A stretch of 43,526 nt of DNA. Origin: Flexilinea sp. GTDB taxonomy: Bacteria > Chloroflexota > Anaerolineae > Anaerolineales > Anaerolineaceae. Position numbers and translations under genes: made by a program. The stretch covers positions 1 to 43,526 of the forward strand of contig JAPKMT010000027.1 in assembly GCA_026645735.1 (NCBI GenBank), in the 5' to 3' direction. Numbering within the stretch: the first letter of the stretch is position 1; every line of letters starts with the position of its first letter. Shown here in pieces: positions 23,955 through 31,689 of the stretch. Below the pieces are notes generated by a model, which did no database searches, had not been told where the DNA came from, and was given only the letters and a program-made list of their open reading frames with translations.

Positions 23955-24599
23955 TTATCTGCGTTGTCCGTACGTTTTAAATTTTTCTCCGACTACAACC
24001 ATTTCTTCTTTCGAGAGGATAACCGGTTCTCCCATGCTCTTGCATTGCACATAGAGCCTTGCGACCAGTTCAATCTCTTCAGCGACGGCAAAGGCCGAAA
24101 GGATGCTGGCTCCGACAGTGACAATACCGTGATTTGCCATCAAACAGGCGTTGTAATTCCCGATGGCTTCCAGAATGTTATCCGAAAGCTCCTGCGAACC
24201 ATAGGTGGCATACTTCGCCAGCGGGACCTTATTGCCGGAAAATCCGACCAGATAATGCACTGCCGGCAGCTCCCAGTTCATGCAGGCGATGGTTGTGGCA
24301 TAAACCTGATGCGTGTGCACCACGGCGTTGATATCTGACCGGCGGTTCAATAATGCCAGATGGAACTTTGTCTCGCTGGATGGCTGGCGGCTGCCTTCAA
24401 CAATGCTTCCATCCGGAGTGAGTACCACCACATCTTCCGGCTGCATCAGCAGATAATCCATGCCGGATGGCTTGATGGCGATCAGATTCTCTTTGCGGTT
24501 GAAAATGCTGAGGTTTCCGCCGGACCCGGTTGTTAATTGGGCAGCGATTAATTTTTTACCATACGCTACAATCAGATTTCGTTCTTCTTCTAACTTCAT
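23955..24599 (-). CDS. class II aldolase/adducin family protein (fuculose/rhamnulose-phosphate aldolase-like)
   Basis: A 214-residue zinc aldolase. The metal and catalytic set matches FucA in spacing: E76 in PSSETKFH, H95 and H97 in VVHTHQVYA, and H157 in LMANHGIV; TGSGGNLS (about 24-31) binds the phosphate. It would cleave a ketose-1-phosphate to dihydroxyacetone phosphate and an aldehyde; the related ribulose-phosphate 4-epimerases share these residues and cannot be excluded. The start at 24599 is fixed by AGGAGC six bases upstream; the frame extends to 24722 without a ribosome site. It is the first gene of the operon that goes on with the transporter and kinase. No sugar isomerase is encoded in the window. 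Confidence 0.85.
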   Translation of the reverse strand: MKLEEERNLIVAYGKKLIAAQLTTGSGGNLSIFNRKENLIAIKPSGMDYLLMQPEDVVVLTPDGSIVEGSRQPSSETKFHLALLNRRSDINAVVHTHQVYATTIACMNWELPAVHYLVGFSGNKVPLAKYATYGSQELSDNILEAIGNYNACLMANHGIVTVGASILSAFAVAEEIELVARLYVQCKSMGEPVILSKEEMVVVGEKFKTYGQRR

Positions 24600-24652
24600 G
24601 AATTGCTCCTGTTTGTTGAAAGGTGTTTTTATACGTTGGATATATTGATTAT

Positions 24653-24682
24653 ATTGTAAAGATTGGGAATCAAGTGCGACAA
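24653..24682 (-). promoter_or_regulatory. candidate promoter of the aldolase-transporter operon
   Basis: On the minus strand TTGTCG (24682-24677), an 18-base spacer and TACAAT (24658-24653), about 55 bases before the aldolase ATG. Confidence 0.45.
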
Positions 24683-24686
24683 TCAT

Positions 24687-24775
24687 CAGCGATTCTAAAT
24701 ATTGACTTGCTATTCGAATCAATCGGGAAAAACATCACAATAACAAAGAATCCTCCCCGTATTTCGAATTACTGG
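24687..24775. repeat. partial palindromic element
   Basis: Outer-arm sequences CAGCGATTCTAAATATTG (24687-24704) and CGTATTTCGAATTACTGG (24758-24775) remain. Between them lies CATCACAATAACAAAGAA, which looks like a leftover right inner arm; the left inner arm and apex are gone. Confidence 0.55.
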
Positions 24776-24894
24776 ACAATCATCAGGCACTTCTCCCGAA
24801 TTTTCCGGAGTCGATGATTGAATGACTGAAGATATTATAACGAAATTGACATCGAAAATGCAAATTGGTAAAGAATTGGATGGAATCTGTTGTT

Positions 24895-24960
24895 GGGGCG
24901 AAGCATCCACCAATTATCGTTATGCTATTCCAGGATTTCTCGAGGCGGATGCTTCGCCCT
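24895..24960. repeat. GGGCGAAGCATCC-type palindromic repeat
   Basis: Arms GGGGCGAAGCATCC (24895-24908) and GGATGCTTCGCCCT (24947-24960) with a 38-base loop. Same arm sequence as at 17222-17291. Confidence 0.75.
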
Positions 24961-25048
24961 TACTGATGGCATGAAGATGAATGAGCTTCAATAAATCCAG
25001 TTATATCAAAATTCTGCAGAGGGTAATCAACGAGAACATAATAAAATA

Positions 25049-25078
25049 AAAACGATCTCATTTTTTAGAGATCGTTTT
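25049..25078 (-). terminator. bidirectional terminator, originally of the tRNA-Leu gene
   Basis: Stem AAAACGATCTC / GAGATCGTTTT (25049-25059, 25068-25078) with A/T runs on both sides. It lies immediately downstream of the tRNA 3' end on the minus strand. Confidence 0.8.
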
Positions 25079-25081
25079 TTG

Positions 25082-25133
25082 TAGCGCGAGTGGGGGTCGA
25101 ACCCACATGATGTTACCACCGACAGATTTTAAG
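25082..25133 (-). other. 3' half of tRNA-Leu(UAA): attachment-site remnant
   Basis: Read on the minus strand from 25133: anticodon loop CTTAAAA (anticodon UAA), the 3' anticodon strand TCTGT, a long variable arm, T arm GTGGG-TTCGACC-CCCAC, acceptor strand TCGCGCT and discriminator A at 25082; CCA is not encoded. The next bases upstream (25134-25138) do not pair with TCTGT, so the 5' half is missing. This is the leftover that a tRNA-targeting integrase makes at one end of an integrated element. It is not a working tRNA. Confidence 0.8.
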
Positions 25134-25385
25134 TTAGAAGTTAAAAAGCCTGCACAAGTCAAAAAATTGGTATTCGGAATTATACCAAATTGTTTAATAT
25201 GTTATCTTATTAAAAATCAACTTAAATTTGTGTAGTCCGTTAGTTGTGAGGTTCGTTAAGGTTGATGTCCTTAGAGATTTATGTTTAATTCTCAAATAAG
25301 GCTTTCCTGGTTCCTGACAATACCAATCGATGACGCGAAACTGTTGGAATAAACGCGCCGCGGTGATTTCAGAAATTATGGGAAG

Positions 25386-25986
25386 ATCCTTTGTGCGGTA
25401 AATCCAGATTTACGGCGTCGACAGCTTCAAGTTCAGACTCTCGCAAATGAAACCACGATCGTAGATGTTGAATTAAGTCCTGAAGGTGAACCGGTCGGTC
25501 GTATTCGCGTCGAAGGTCTTGAAGTGCGAATCACTGACGAAGCTGTCTTTGTCATCGAAGGCTCAGGCCAGCAGCTTACCCAACAGCAGTATCTAGATTA
25601 CTCCAGAGATAAAGTACGGCAGGTTAGCCAGGCTCAGAAACTAGACGATCTGCGCAATACCTGGATTAATGCCGCAACACGCAGAATACTGCTAACTGAC
25701 TTTCACGCTGCTTCGGTTTATGTGGATGTACTCGCTGACGTGCTTGGGCAAAGCGAAGCGGACCAGTTTAACCTGCTGGGACATTTAACCTTTGGCACAC
25801 CATTGCGAAGCCGATCTAAAAGAGCTGCTGCTTTCATTAACCGGCGAATCGCGGTTTCTTCAGGCGCAACCCAAACCAGCCCAAGAAGTGCTGTTAGCGC
25901 TGTTGGAAAAGTACCGTGCAACTGACGTGGATGAAATCAGTGATCCGAGAATTTTTCGATTACCACCTTTTTTTGAAATGGGGTAA
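25386..25986 (+). pseudogene. remnant of type I restriction subunit HsdR, C-terminal part
   Basis: The readable protein matches the EcoEI-type C-terminal domain of HsdR: NPDLRRRQLQVQTLANET, EYLDYSRD-like QQQYLDYSRDKVRQ, VLADVLGQSEADQFNLLGHL, then EISDPRIFRLPPFFEMG at the stop. The frame shifts by one near 25830, so the first part reads in one frame (to 25925) and the end in another (to 25986). There is a stop at 25350, and nothing of the helicase or nuclease domain precedes it. No hsdM or hsdS is present. A dead fragment, probably left by rearrangement inside the island. Confidence 0.8.
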
Positions 25987-26081
25987 GCACCTGGCGTAGC
26001 ATACCGCTTTGGTTCATTGGTAAAATTACAAACAAATTTAGCCGAGTTGCAGAGACGAATTTACAATTAGTTAAACTAACT

Positions 26082-26122
26082 TACTGCGATAATTAGTCCT
26101 AAACTAATTATCGCAGTATAAT
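26082..26122 (+). promoter_or_regulatory. abiEi operator palindrome overlapping the promoter
   Basis: Perfect 16-base arms TACTGCGATAATTAGT (26082-26097) and ACTAATTATCGCAGTA (26103-26118) with a 5-base loop. The right arm runs into TATAAT (26117-26122), which should be the -10. Transcription would then start at about 26129, next to ATG 26130. AbiEi proteins are known to bind inverted repeats before their own gene, which fits. Confidence 0.65.
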
Positions 26123-26129
26123 AGTGCAA

Positions 26130-26972
26130 ATGATGAACAATGAACCCCGTTACTCACAATCGCAGGGCTTACTGTTGCTTGAAACAGCAGTTATGGAATT
26201 TGGTCCTTTGTTTACATTGGAGCAGATCAAGCCACTTGCTGATACGCAGAAATTATCAACCAGCCACCTCCGTTACCTTTTGAGCACTTTATCTGATGCT
26301 GGTTGGATTGAGATCCTAAAGCGCGGTACCTATCTAGTCAAGAGTCCATTGTATTCTGAAGAAGTCCCGGTATATGCGATTGCTGCAGCATTAATTCAGC
26401 CGATGGCGATCAGTCACTGGTCAGCTTGCGCCTACCATGGTTTTACGACACAGAATCCGGTCATGGTGCAGGCAACAACCCCAACGAAAGTGATTACACC
26501 TGAAATGCGACTTGGAAAGGCACACAGTCCAAGAGGCCGAGCTGTGTGGACAGTCTCAGGACATGATTTTGAATTCATCCATATTGTCTCCAACCTCTTT
26601 TGGGGATTCCAGAAAATGTGGGTGAATTCATGGCAACAGGTGAACATTACAGATCGAGAACGTACCGCCTTGGATTTAATCGCCCGCCCAGACATTTTCA
26701 GCGGTTTCTCCGCTGCAATTGAAATTCTGGAAAACGCCATTAACCAAATCAATGTGGATCAATTGGTGGATTATGCTTTAAAGTACGATGTAGGCTCTGT
26801 GATCAAGCGATTGGGTTGGTCACTTGAAAATCTTGGCTATACAGGGAACAGCCTTGAAGGTTTACGAGTTTTTCCAGTAAAACGGTACTATCTATTGGAT
26901 CCCAGCCTTAAAGAAACAAGCGCGAATAAGAATTCTCGTTGGCATATTTCTGAAAATCTACAAAGGTCCTAA
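26130..26972 (+). CDS. abiEi: AbiEi-family antitoxin (type IV toxin-antitoxin)
   Basis: A 280-residue protein. The N-terminal winged helix (about 1-75, with LSTSHLRYLLSTLSDAGWIEILKRGTYLV) binds DNA, and the C-terminal AbiEi domain has YAIAAALIQPMAISHWSACAYHG and the conserved TDRERTALDLIARP motif. In characterised AbiE systems it represses its operon and counteracts the AbiEii nucleotidyltransferase. The start is probably ATG 26130 or 26133; GTG 26124 is too near the -10. There is no ribosome site and almost no leader, so the mRNA may be leaderless. The next gene starts right after its TAA. The frame is intact although the toxin gene is broken. Confidence 0.88.
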   Translation: MMNNEPRYSQSQGLLLLETAVMEFGPLFTLEQIKPLADTQKLSTSHLRYLLSTLSDAGWIEILKRGTYLVKSPLYSEEVPVYAIAAALIQPMAISHWSACAYHGFTTQNPVMVQATTPTKVITPEMRLGKAHSPRGRAVWTVSGHDFEFIHIVSNLFWGFQKMWVNSWQQVNITDRERTALDLIARPDIFSGFSAAIEILENAINQINVDQLVDYALKYDVGSVIKRLGWSLENLGYTGNSLEGLRVFPVKRYYLLDPSLKETSANKNSRWHISENLQRS

Positions 26973-27822
26973 ATGCCAAACGTTCCTCAATTAATCAGAT
27001 CCGTCACCCAAAAGACAAAAGTTCAGCAGTACATCGTAGAAAAGGACTATGCATTAAGTTACCTTCTCGCTGCGATGAATTCCACAGATGGCCTGGGTGA
27101 TAACCTGGTTTTGAAAGGCGGTACGGCATTAAAGAAGCTCTATTTCGCGGAATACCGCTCTGGAATATTCTACGCGGGTAATGGGACCGATTAAGCAAAT
27201 TGATTCTCTGATGGAGACTGTTGTTCACTCCATGGATGAAATTTTAAATGAGCGCGGACCGTTTCAGGTTGGATTGGAACCGCTTCTGTTGAAACAACCT
27301 CATCCAGGCGATCAAAAAGCTTACCTGGTGCGAGTACAGTTCCCGGAGCAACGACAACTGTTATGCCGGCTCAAGGTGGAGATCACGGTGGACTAACCCA
27401 TTCTTAAACCGGTGGAAATTCATCCGGTTTTGCACGGGTTTGCTGAGGAGATTGATGTACGCATCCCGGTGTATTCTCTGACAGAAATCACCGCGGAGAA
27501 ATTACGAGCACTTTTACAGAGCAAAGCACGGTTGCAGGAACGCGGTTGGGGGGCTAGCAGAGTCTGCCGAGATTATTATGATTTGTGGAATTTGCTGCAA
27601 ATTCCCGATCTAAAATCGCCTGATTTAATTCCGCTTCTGAATCAGAAATGCGTTGTTAGAGATGTTTCATACACATCCCTTAACGACTTTATTTCCGAAG
27701 ATCTCTTAGCTGTTGCAAGTAATGAATGGGCACAACAGCTGTTGCCTTTTGTGCCAAATGCACCAGCGGCCGAGGAGCTTTTAAGTAATGTGAAATCATT
27801 AATCGTATCAATCTGGGAGTGA
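26973..27822 (+). pseudogene. abiEii: broken AbiEii toxin (nucleotidyltransferase)
   Basis: Three pieces in order make an AbiEii-like protein. Piece one (26973-27194) has the typical start YIVEKDYALSYLLAAM and LVLKGGTALKKLYFAEYR, but the next residues, where the nucleotide- and metal-binding S-x-D-x-D motif belongs, are replaced by unrelated sequence. Piece two resumes in another frame near 27181, and a TAA at 27394-27396 interrupts it in frame just after KVEITVD. Piece three (27397-27822) continues with EIDVRIPVYSLTEITAEKLRAL and CRDYYDLWNL, the usual C-terminal part. One local deletion or frameshift plus one nonsense change have thus disabled it. A functional toxin is not expected. Confidence 0.82.
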
Positions 27823-27914
27823 CATTGTGGGGGATTGGCAAGGAGTACTGGTCAAATTCCTCGCCACCGCCGTCGCCATCGGAGACTGCCGGATGCGTTT
27901 GCGCCAGCTATGGT

Positions 27915-28005
27915 GGGGCAGGGCTTTTGTAGGGGCAACCCTTGTGGTTGCCCGATATCGATTTTGTTTGTCAGGATTTATCCTAGGCTGGGGCAAGTCC
28001 TGCCC
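27915..28005. repeat. palindromic intergenic repeat between abiE and the BREX operon
   Basis: Core GGGCAACC-CTTGT-GGTTGCCC (27933-27953) and outer pairing blocks GGGCAGG (27917-27923 region) and CCTGCCC (27998-28004). It abuts the stop of the last BREX-operon gene and lies between convergent genes, like the repeat at 17171. Apparent reading frames across it are not genes. Confidence 0.65.
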
Positions 28006-29559
28006 TTAGTGGGAAAAATACTTGGAAATAACTGGTTGGAATACATTAATGAATTTGGATGTCAGGTCAATCATTTGATCTTGTAATACGTCCCATTGAT
28101 CAAAATCATCGAAACCATACCCCTCAATAACAGATCTAATTCGACTAGCGCGCTTCGTTTCAAGTCTTTGCCAGTCAAGTGGTTTCCCAATAACTTTCTC
28201 AATGCTCTCTTTATAAAGATTGAGAAAATCAAAAAACTTCTTATTCTTGAGGATATCTCCTTGGTCGATATACAATTGTATTTCAGCATCATGTTGTCTT
28301 AAAACGATGCTATATGTAACGCCACTTTTACCTGTTGGAATATTAATCCAATTAAATGCGTTCGTAGATTTACTTGAATTAATGATTCCTTTTTGCTTCC
28401 CTTTTTCAATAAGCTGTTTCCAAAACACCATTCTGGGATTTGTTTTATCCTCTTTTCCGTTCTGATCCGTTTGTTGTATAGGTTGCCTTTGTGAAGAAAT
28501 TTCGACATTTCCTTTAAGGTAGGAAAACACCTTATAAATTGTGCAAAATGTATCTAGTTTTTCTTTACAGACAACACCATCAAGATCCAGCCAATAATAT
28601 GGTTCCTGATTTTCATCTTCCTTATAATGGATGATCTTAAGCCGGAGGCCGTCTGTGATGATTCCCCAGTCAATTTGATGAAATTTCGCAGCATAAAACA
28701 GATACGATTCCCATTTTAATCCGGGGGTAATTTCATCAAAGTTTTCACCTGGCTTTATGTAACAAACGATTGCTTTAGGAGTATGGTTAGTTCCCATGAG
28801 ATTCAAAGTCATGAGTCTTTGTTTTTTTTCATTCGTTGAAAAACCTAAGACATGAAAAATTTCATCCACATATTCCTTCCAAGAAGGTGAATCAGGATCC
28901 TGATAATCTCGATATTGTTTAATAGTTCGTAACGTGTTTGCAATTTCATCGAAAGACTCAAGTATTTGATAGTTTTCCAAACTGGGTTCCAAATATTTTT
29001 TTGCAAATCGTGTTGGCTTTGATATGTGTTTTTTGTCCTTTATTGCCCAAACACCTTTATCTACTCTTTGAAATAAATCATTTCCTTGGAACTTTTGTGT
29101 GTCTGATGAATTTTTGTAAATCGTATCTTGTATGATATTTTTCCAGTTTTTCGGCAAAGAAGCTTGCCTTAATTTTTTCATTTCAAAAAAGATTTGGCTA
29201 AAACTTCCTTTCCCGCCTAAATTTAAGAAAGCTTGCATAATGTCATTTAACCAGGTGCTAGAATCCTTAACTATCTGCTCATCAACACTTTGATGATTTG
29301 GATCCTCCATAAAGGGAAACTGGTTCTCAATGGATCGTAAAGCCCAGAAACCATTTCCCATTTTTTTAAATAAATCTTTTCCCCTAAATGCATCAGAGTC
29401 AGAGGAATAGGTTTCAATGACTCCTTGCATCGATTCAATTGCATGCAAAGGTAATGGCTCTTTTCTTATCCGCCGAACTTCTTCAAGGATATCTTTCCGA
29501 TGTGCCTGCCCACCTAAATTAGTTAAAGCCTGAGTAATATCTTCAACCCATGTTGCCAT
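28006..29559 (-). CDS. BREX-linked protein: two winged helices, PglX-N-like module, DUF4268
   Basis: A 517-residue protein from ATG 29559, chosen because AAAGGA lies 8 bases upstream and the BrxL stop is 5 bases before it. Residues 1-75 and 95-170 are two copies of a winged-helix (HARE/restriction-associated) domain: each has W-x-x-D-I, LGG, LP and SD(S/T)...F+G.DLF...G.WA. Residues about 195-355 resemble the N-terminal module of the PglX protein in this operon (YRDYQDPDSPSWKEYV, WGIITDG, PYYWLDLD), a type I R-subunit N-terminal-like fold. Residues about 385-510 match DUF4268 (FWKQLI, LYIDQGD, IEKVIGKPLDWQRL). It is probably a DNA-binding, nuclease-related accessory or effector. The nuclease residues are not certain. 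Confidence 0.7.
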   Translation of the reverse strand: MATWVEDITQALTNLGGQAHRKDILEEVRRIRKEPLPLHAIESMQGVIETYSSDSDAFRGKDLFKKMGNGFWALRSIENQFPFMEDPNHQSVDEQIVKDSSTWLNDIMQAFLNLGGKGSFSQIFFEMKKLRQASLPKNWKNIIQDTIYKNSSDTQKFQGNDLFQRVDKGVWAIKDKKHISKPTRFAKKYLEPSLENYQILESFDEIANTLRTIKQYRDYQDPDSPSWKEYVDEIFHVLGFSTNEKKQRLMTLNLMGTNHTPKAIVCYIKPGENFDEITPGLKWESYLFYAAKFHQIDWGIITDGLRLKIIHYKEDENQEPYYWLDLDGVVCKEKLDTFCTIYKVFSYLKGNVEISSQRQPIQQTDQNGKEDKTNPRMVFWKQLIEKGKQKGIINSSKSTNAFNWINIPTGKSGVTYSIVLRQHDAEIQLYIDQGDILKNKKFFDFLNLYKESIEKVIGKPLDWQRLETKRASRIRSVIEGYGFDDFDQWDVLQDQMIDLTSKFINVFQPVISKYFSH

Positions 29560-29563
29560 CCGT

Positions 29564-31639
29564 TTATTCCTTTGTGTATTGAAAAATAATATCTGTTTCC
29601 CGACATTTCCGTTTCGTCTGATCGATTTCACTTAATTCGAATTTTGATTCTGGTTTTTGAAAAATATCCAAACCACGTCCTGGATAAATGGACCATCCAT
29701 TATCTGTTTTGATACTCCGGTCATGAATTACTGGACTGAATTCATAACTAAAAAGAATTCCATGTTGAGCAAGATTGCTACTGATTTCTTTATATTTCTG
29801 TTCCTGAATTCTTTCTTGATAAGCATCGTCTGCTGATGTAATTAACTTGAGCTTTACTTCTCCAGAGTTGGTATCAAGAATGCTGGTAAATGCAATAAAA
29901 TTCCGAATTTGATAGTCCAACCGGACATAAGGATCAACGACATAGACTGCTTTGGCACCTTTCAGGTAAGGTCCAAACAAATTCTGGTAGCTGTAACCAG
30001 TCTCATCCTCTCGTATTTGAATGGTTTTTGCAGTCAATTCTGTCCCATTTTCTGGTTTAGATGCCGGCTCCTCTGTAGCGCCGAAGTATTGTAGAATCTC
30101 TGCTTCGTCTTCATCCGCAGGAACTGAGGCCGGCTCTGGTATAGGTTGAGATGCAGTTGGTACAGGTATTGAACTTGGATCGGAATAGCTTACAAGCCTG
30201 TGCCCTCTTTGGAAATCATCAGGTATTTTTGAGTTGAACGTGACCGGAACATATTCCCGGTCCAACTTGCATAATTCATCTCTCACGCGCTGACGTAATT
30301 CCAAAGCCGGATTTGCGCAATAACGGTAAAATTCTTCCTCGGTAGGGTCTTGATCCGGGAATAGAATTTTCAATAATCCAGTCGCTCCTGCCTCGACCGC
30401 CTTACTGTCACGCATATCATCACAATTCTGCAGCTCCATATTTGTTTTAACATAATCACGATAACTTATGTCACTGCGTAGGGAGTGCAAGATTTCACCG
30501 AATATATCCCCCTTGAGTCCGATCGTCTTGGAAGGAGTTTCCTTGCAGATCTTTGGTAAATCCCATCCAGGCAATAGTCCTGAGAACCTGTCAATGAAGG
30601 CGGTCTCGCGCAGGAAATTCGGAAAGACACGGAACAAACCCACCTGATCATTCAATGGCCGTTTATTTTGGTCCAAATCGATGTTCGCCAGCATTACCAG
30701 GCCAGCTTCGGCATTGATGGAACTGGCACTTCCACGAGCGAAACGGCCAGCTTCAAGATAGGATTTCAAAAGAGCAGTCAATTCCCCGGAGGCATCCGCT
30801 TTGACCTTTTGCGCTTCATCGATCACAACACTGTCATATCGGGTGATTAGTCCAGGAGTCTTCCGCGAATCATTAAAGAACAATACGGCTGGTGAAATTG
30901 CACCCGAGCGTAAGGCTACATATCGTGACATATTTTCAAAGACGAAACTTTTCCCTGTGTTTTTTGGAGCAAGTTCCACCAGGTTATAACGCGGCTCAAC
31001 CATTGGGATAAGGCGGCAAACCAATAATATTTTTTGCCTCTCACTATAGAGCTTGTAATTAAAACCCATCGAAGAGATCAGAAAATCAATCCATTCTTGG
31101 GTTGTAAAGCTCTTTCGGCATTCGCGGAAATATTCCAGATCCATGTTCGCCAATTGAAAAGGACGGAATTCACGCATCCATATTTGTCCGCGTGGGTTAT
31201 CGTCACTTTTTGGAACGTAGTAAAGCTTCCCCACTCCCCACAAACCGCTGCTTAAAAGCATTTCATTGTCTTGCACAATTTGAGGGATCGTAAAAGCGGC
31301 ATTCTCATCTAAGAATGGAATATTGAGGTATCGGTCGCCCTTTTCTAAATTAACATATACCGAAAAATTATCCAGAAATTGGACTTCCATTTGTTCAAAG
31401 AGCTGGTTCTTGATCGTTTCTTTTTGACTCTTATCGGGTACATACTTCTGAACAAAACCGGCGATTTTCTGGCGTGCCGTTTCCGTTAATTCAGTGTTAT
31501 CGTCTAGGTAATGAGAGATAATCCATTCCCGCACGTACGTAGGGATTGCCCTGCTGCCAAAACCGGCTTTATGTACAAAAGACTTGTTGATTACAATTTC
31601 GCTAAAAACGTCAATTGCCTTTTGTTCAAATGTTTCCAT
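29564..31639 (-). CDS. brxL: BREX protein BrxL with C-terminal MITD1-like domain
   Basis: A 691-residue AAA+ protein of the BrxL (Lon-like, TIGR02688) family. Walker A is A224-PKNTGKS and Walker B is YDSVVIDEAQ (D274, E275); the stretch LANIDLDQNKRP and the arginine-rich RETAFIDRFSGLLPGW follow as in BrxL. BrxL forms ring-shaped DNA-associated ATPases needed for BREX defence. After a Pro-rich linker (about 490-540), residues 546-691 do not look like the usual Lon-like protease part. They resemble the phospholipase-D-like C-terminal domain of MITD1: YSYQNLFGPYL, DPYVR, the QIRNF helix, IHDR near 639, NGW, GRGLDIFQKP and a final C-x-E-T. GGAGTGAGAG precedes the ATG. It lies 50 bases after PglZ. 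Confidence 0.82.
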   Translation of the reverse strand: METFEQKAIDVFSEIVINKSFVHKAGFGSRAIPTYVREWIISHYLDDNTELTETARQKIAGFVQKYVPDKSQKETIKNQLFEQMEVQFLDNFSVYVNLEKGDRYLNIPFLDENAAFTIPQIVQDNEMLLSSGLWGVGKLYYVPKSDDNPRGQIWMREFRPFQLANMDLEYFRECRKSFTTQEWIDFLISSMGFNYKLYSERQKILLVCRLIPMVEPRYNLVELAPKNTGKSFVFENMSRYVALRSGAISPAVLFFNDSRKTPGLITRYDSVVIDEAQKVKADASGELTALLKSYLEAGRFARGSASSINAEAGLVMLANIDLDQNKRPLNDQVGLFRVFPNFLRETAFIDRFSGLLPGWDLPKICKETPSKTIGLKGDIFGEILHSLRSDISYRDYVKTNMELQNCDDMRDSKAVEAGATGLLKILFPDQDPTEEEFYRYCANPALELRQRVRDELCKLDREYVPVTFNSKIPDDFQRGHRLVSYSDPSSIPVPTASQPIPEPASVPADEDEAEILQYFGATEEPASKPENGTELTAKTIQIREDETGYSYQNLFGPYLKGAKAVYVVDPYVRLDYQIRNFIAFTSILDTNSGEVKLKLITSADDAYQERIQEQKYKEISSNLAQHGILFSYEFSPVIHDRSIKTDNGWSIYPGRGLDIFQKPESKFELSEIDQTKRKCRETDIIFQYTKE

Positions 31640-31689
31640 CTCTCACTCCTTGGACAAGTTCTTCACCGATTGATGGGGAAGGCTTGATG

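Noticed and set aside
23838..24338. Plus-strand open frame of 166 codons
   Set aside because: It is antisense to the well-supported class II aldolase gene and has no recognisable domain.
25082..25133. A functional tRNA-Leu
   Set aside because: The 5' half is missing and the bases upstream do not pair with the anticodon stem.
27827..28086. Short plus-strand frames after abiEii
   Set aside because: They translate a palindromic repeat and run into the antisense of the DUF4268-protein gene.
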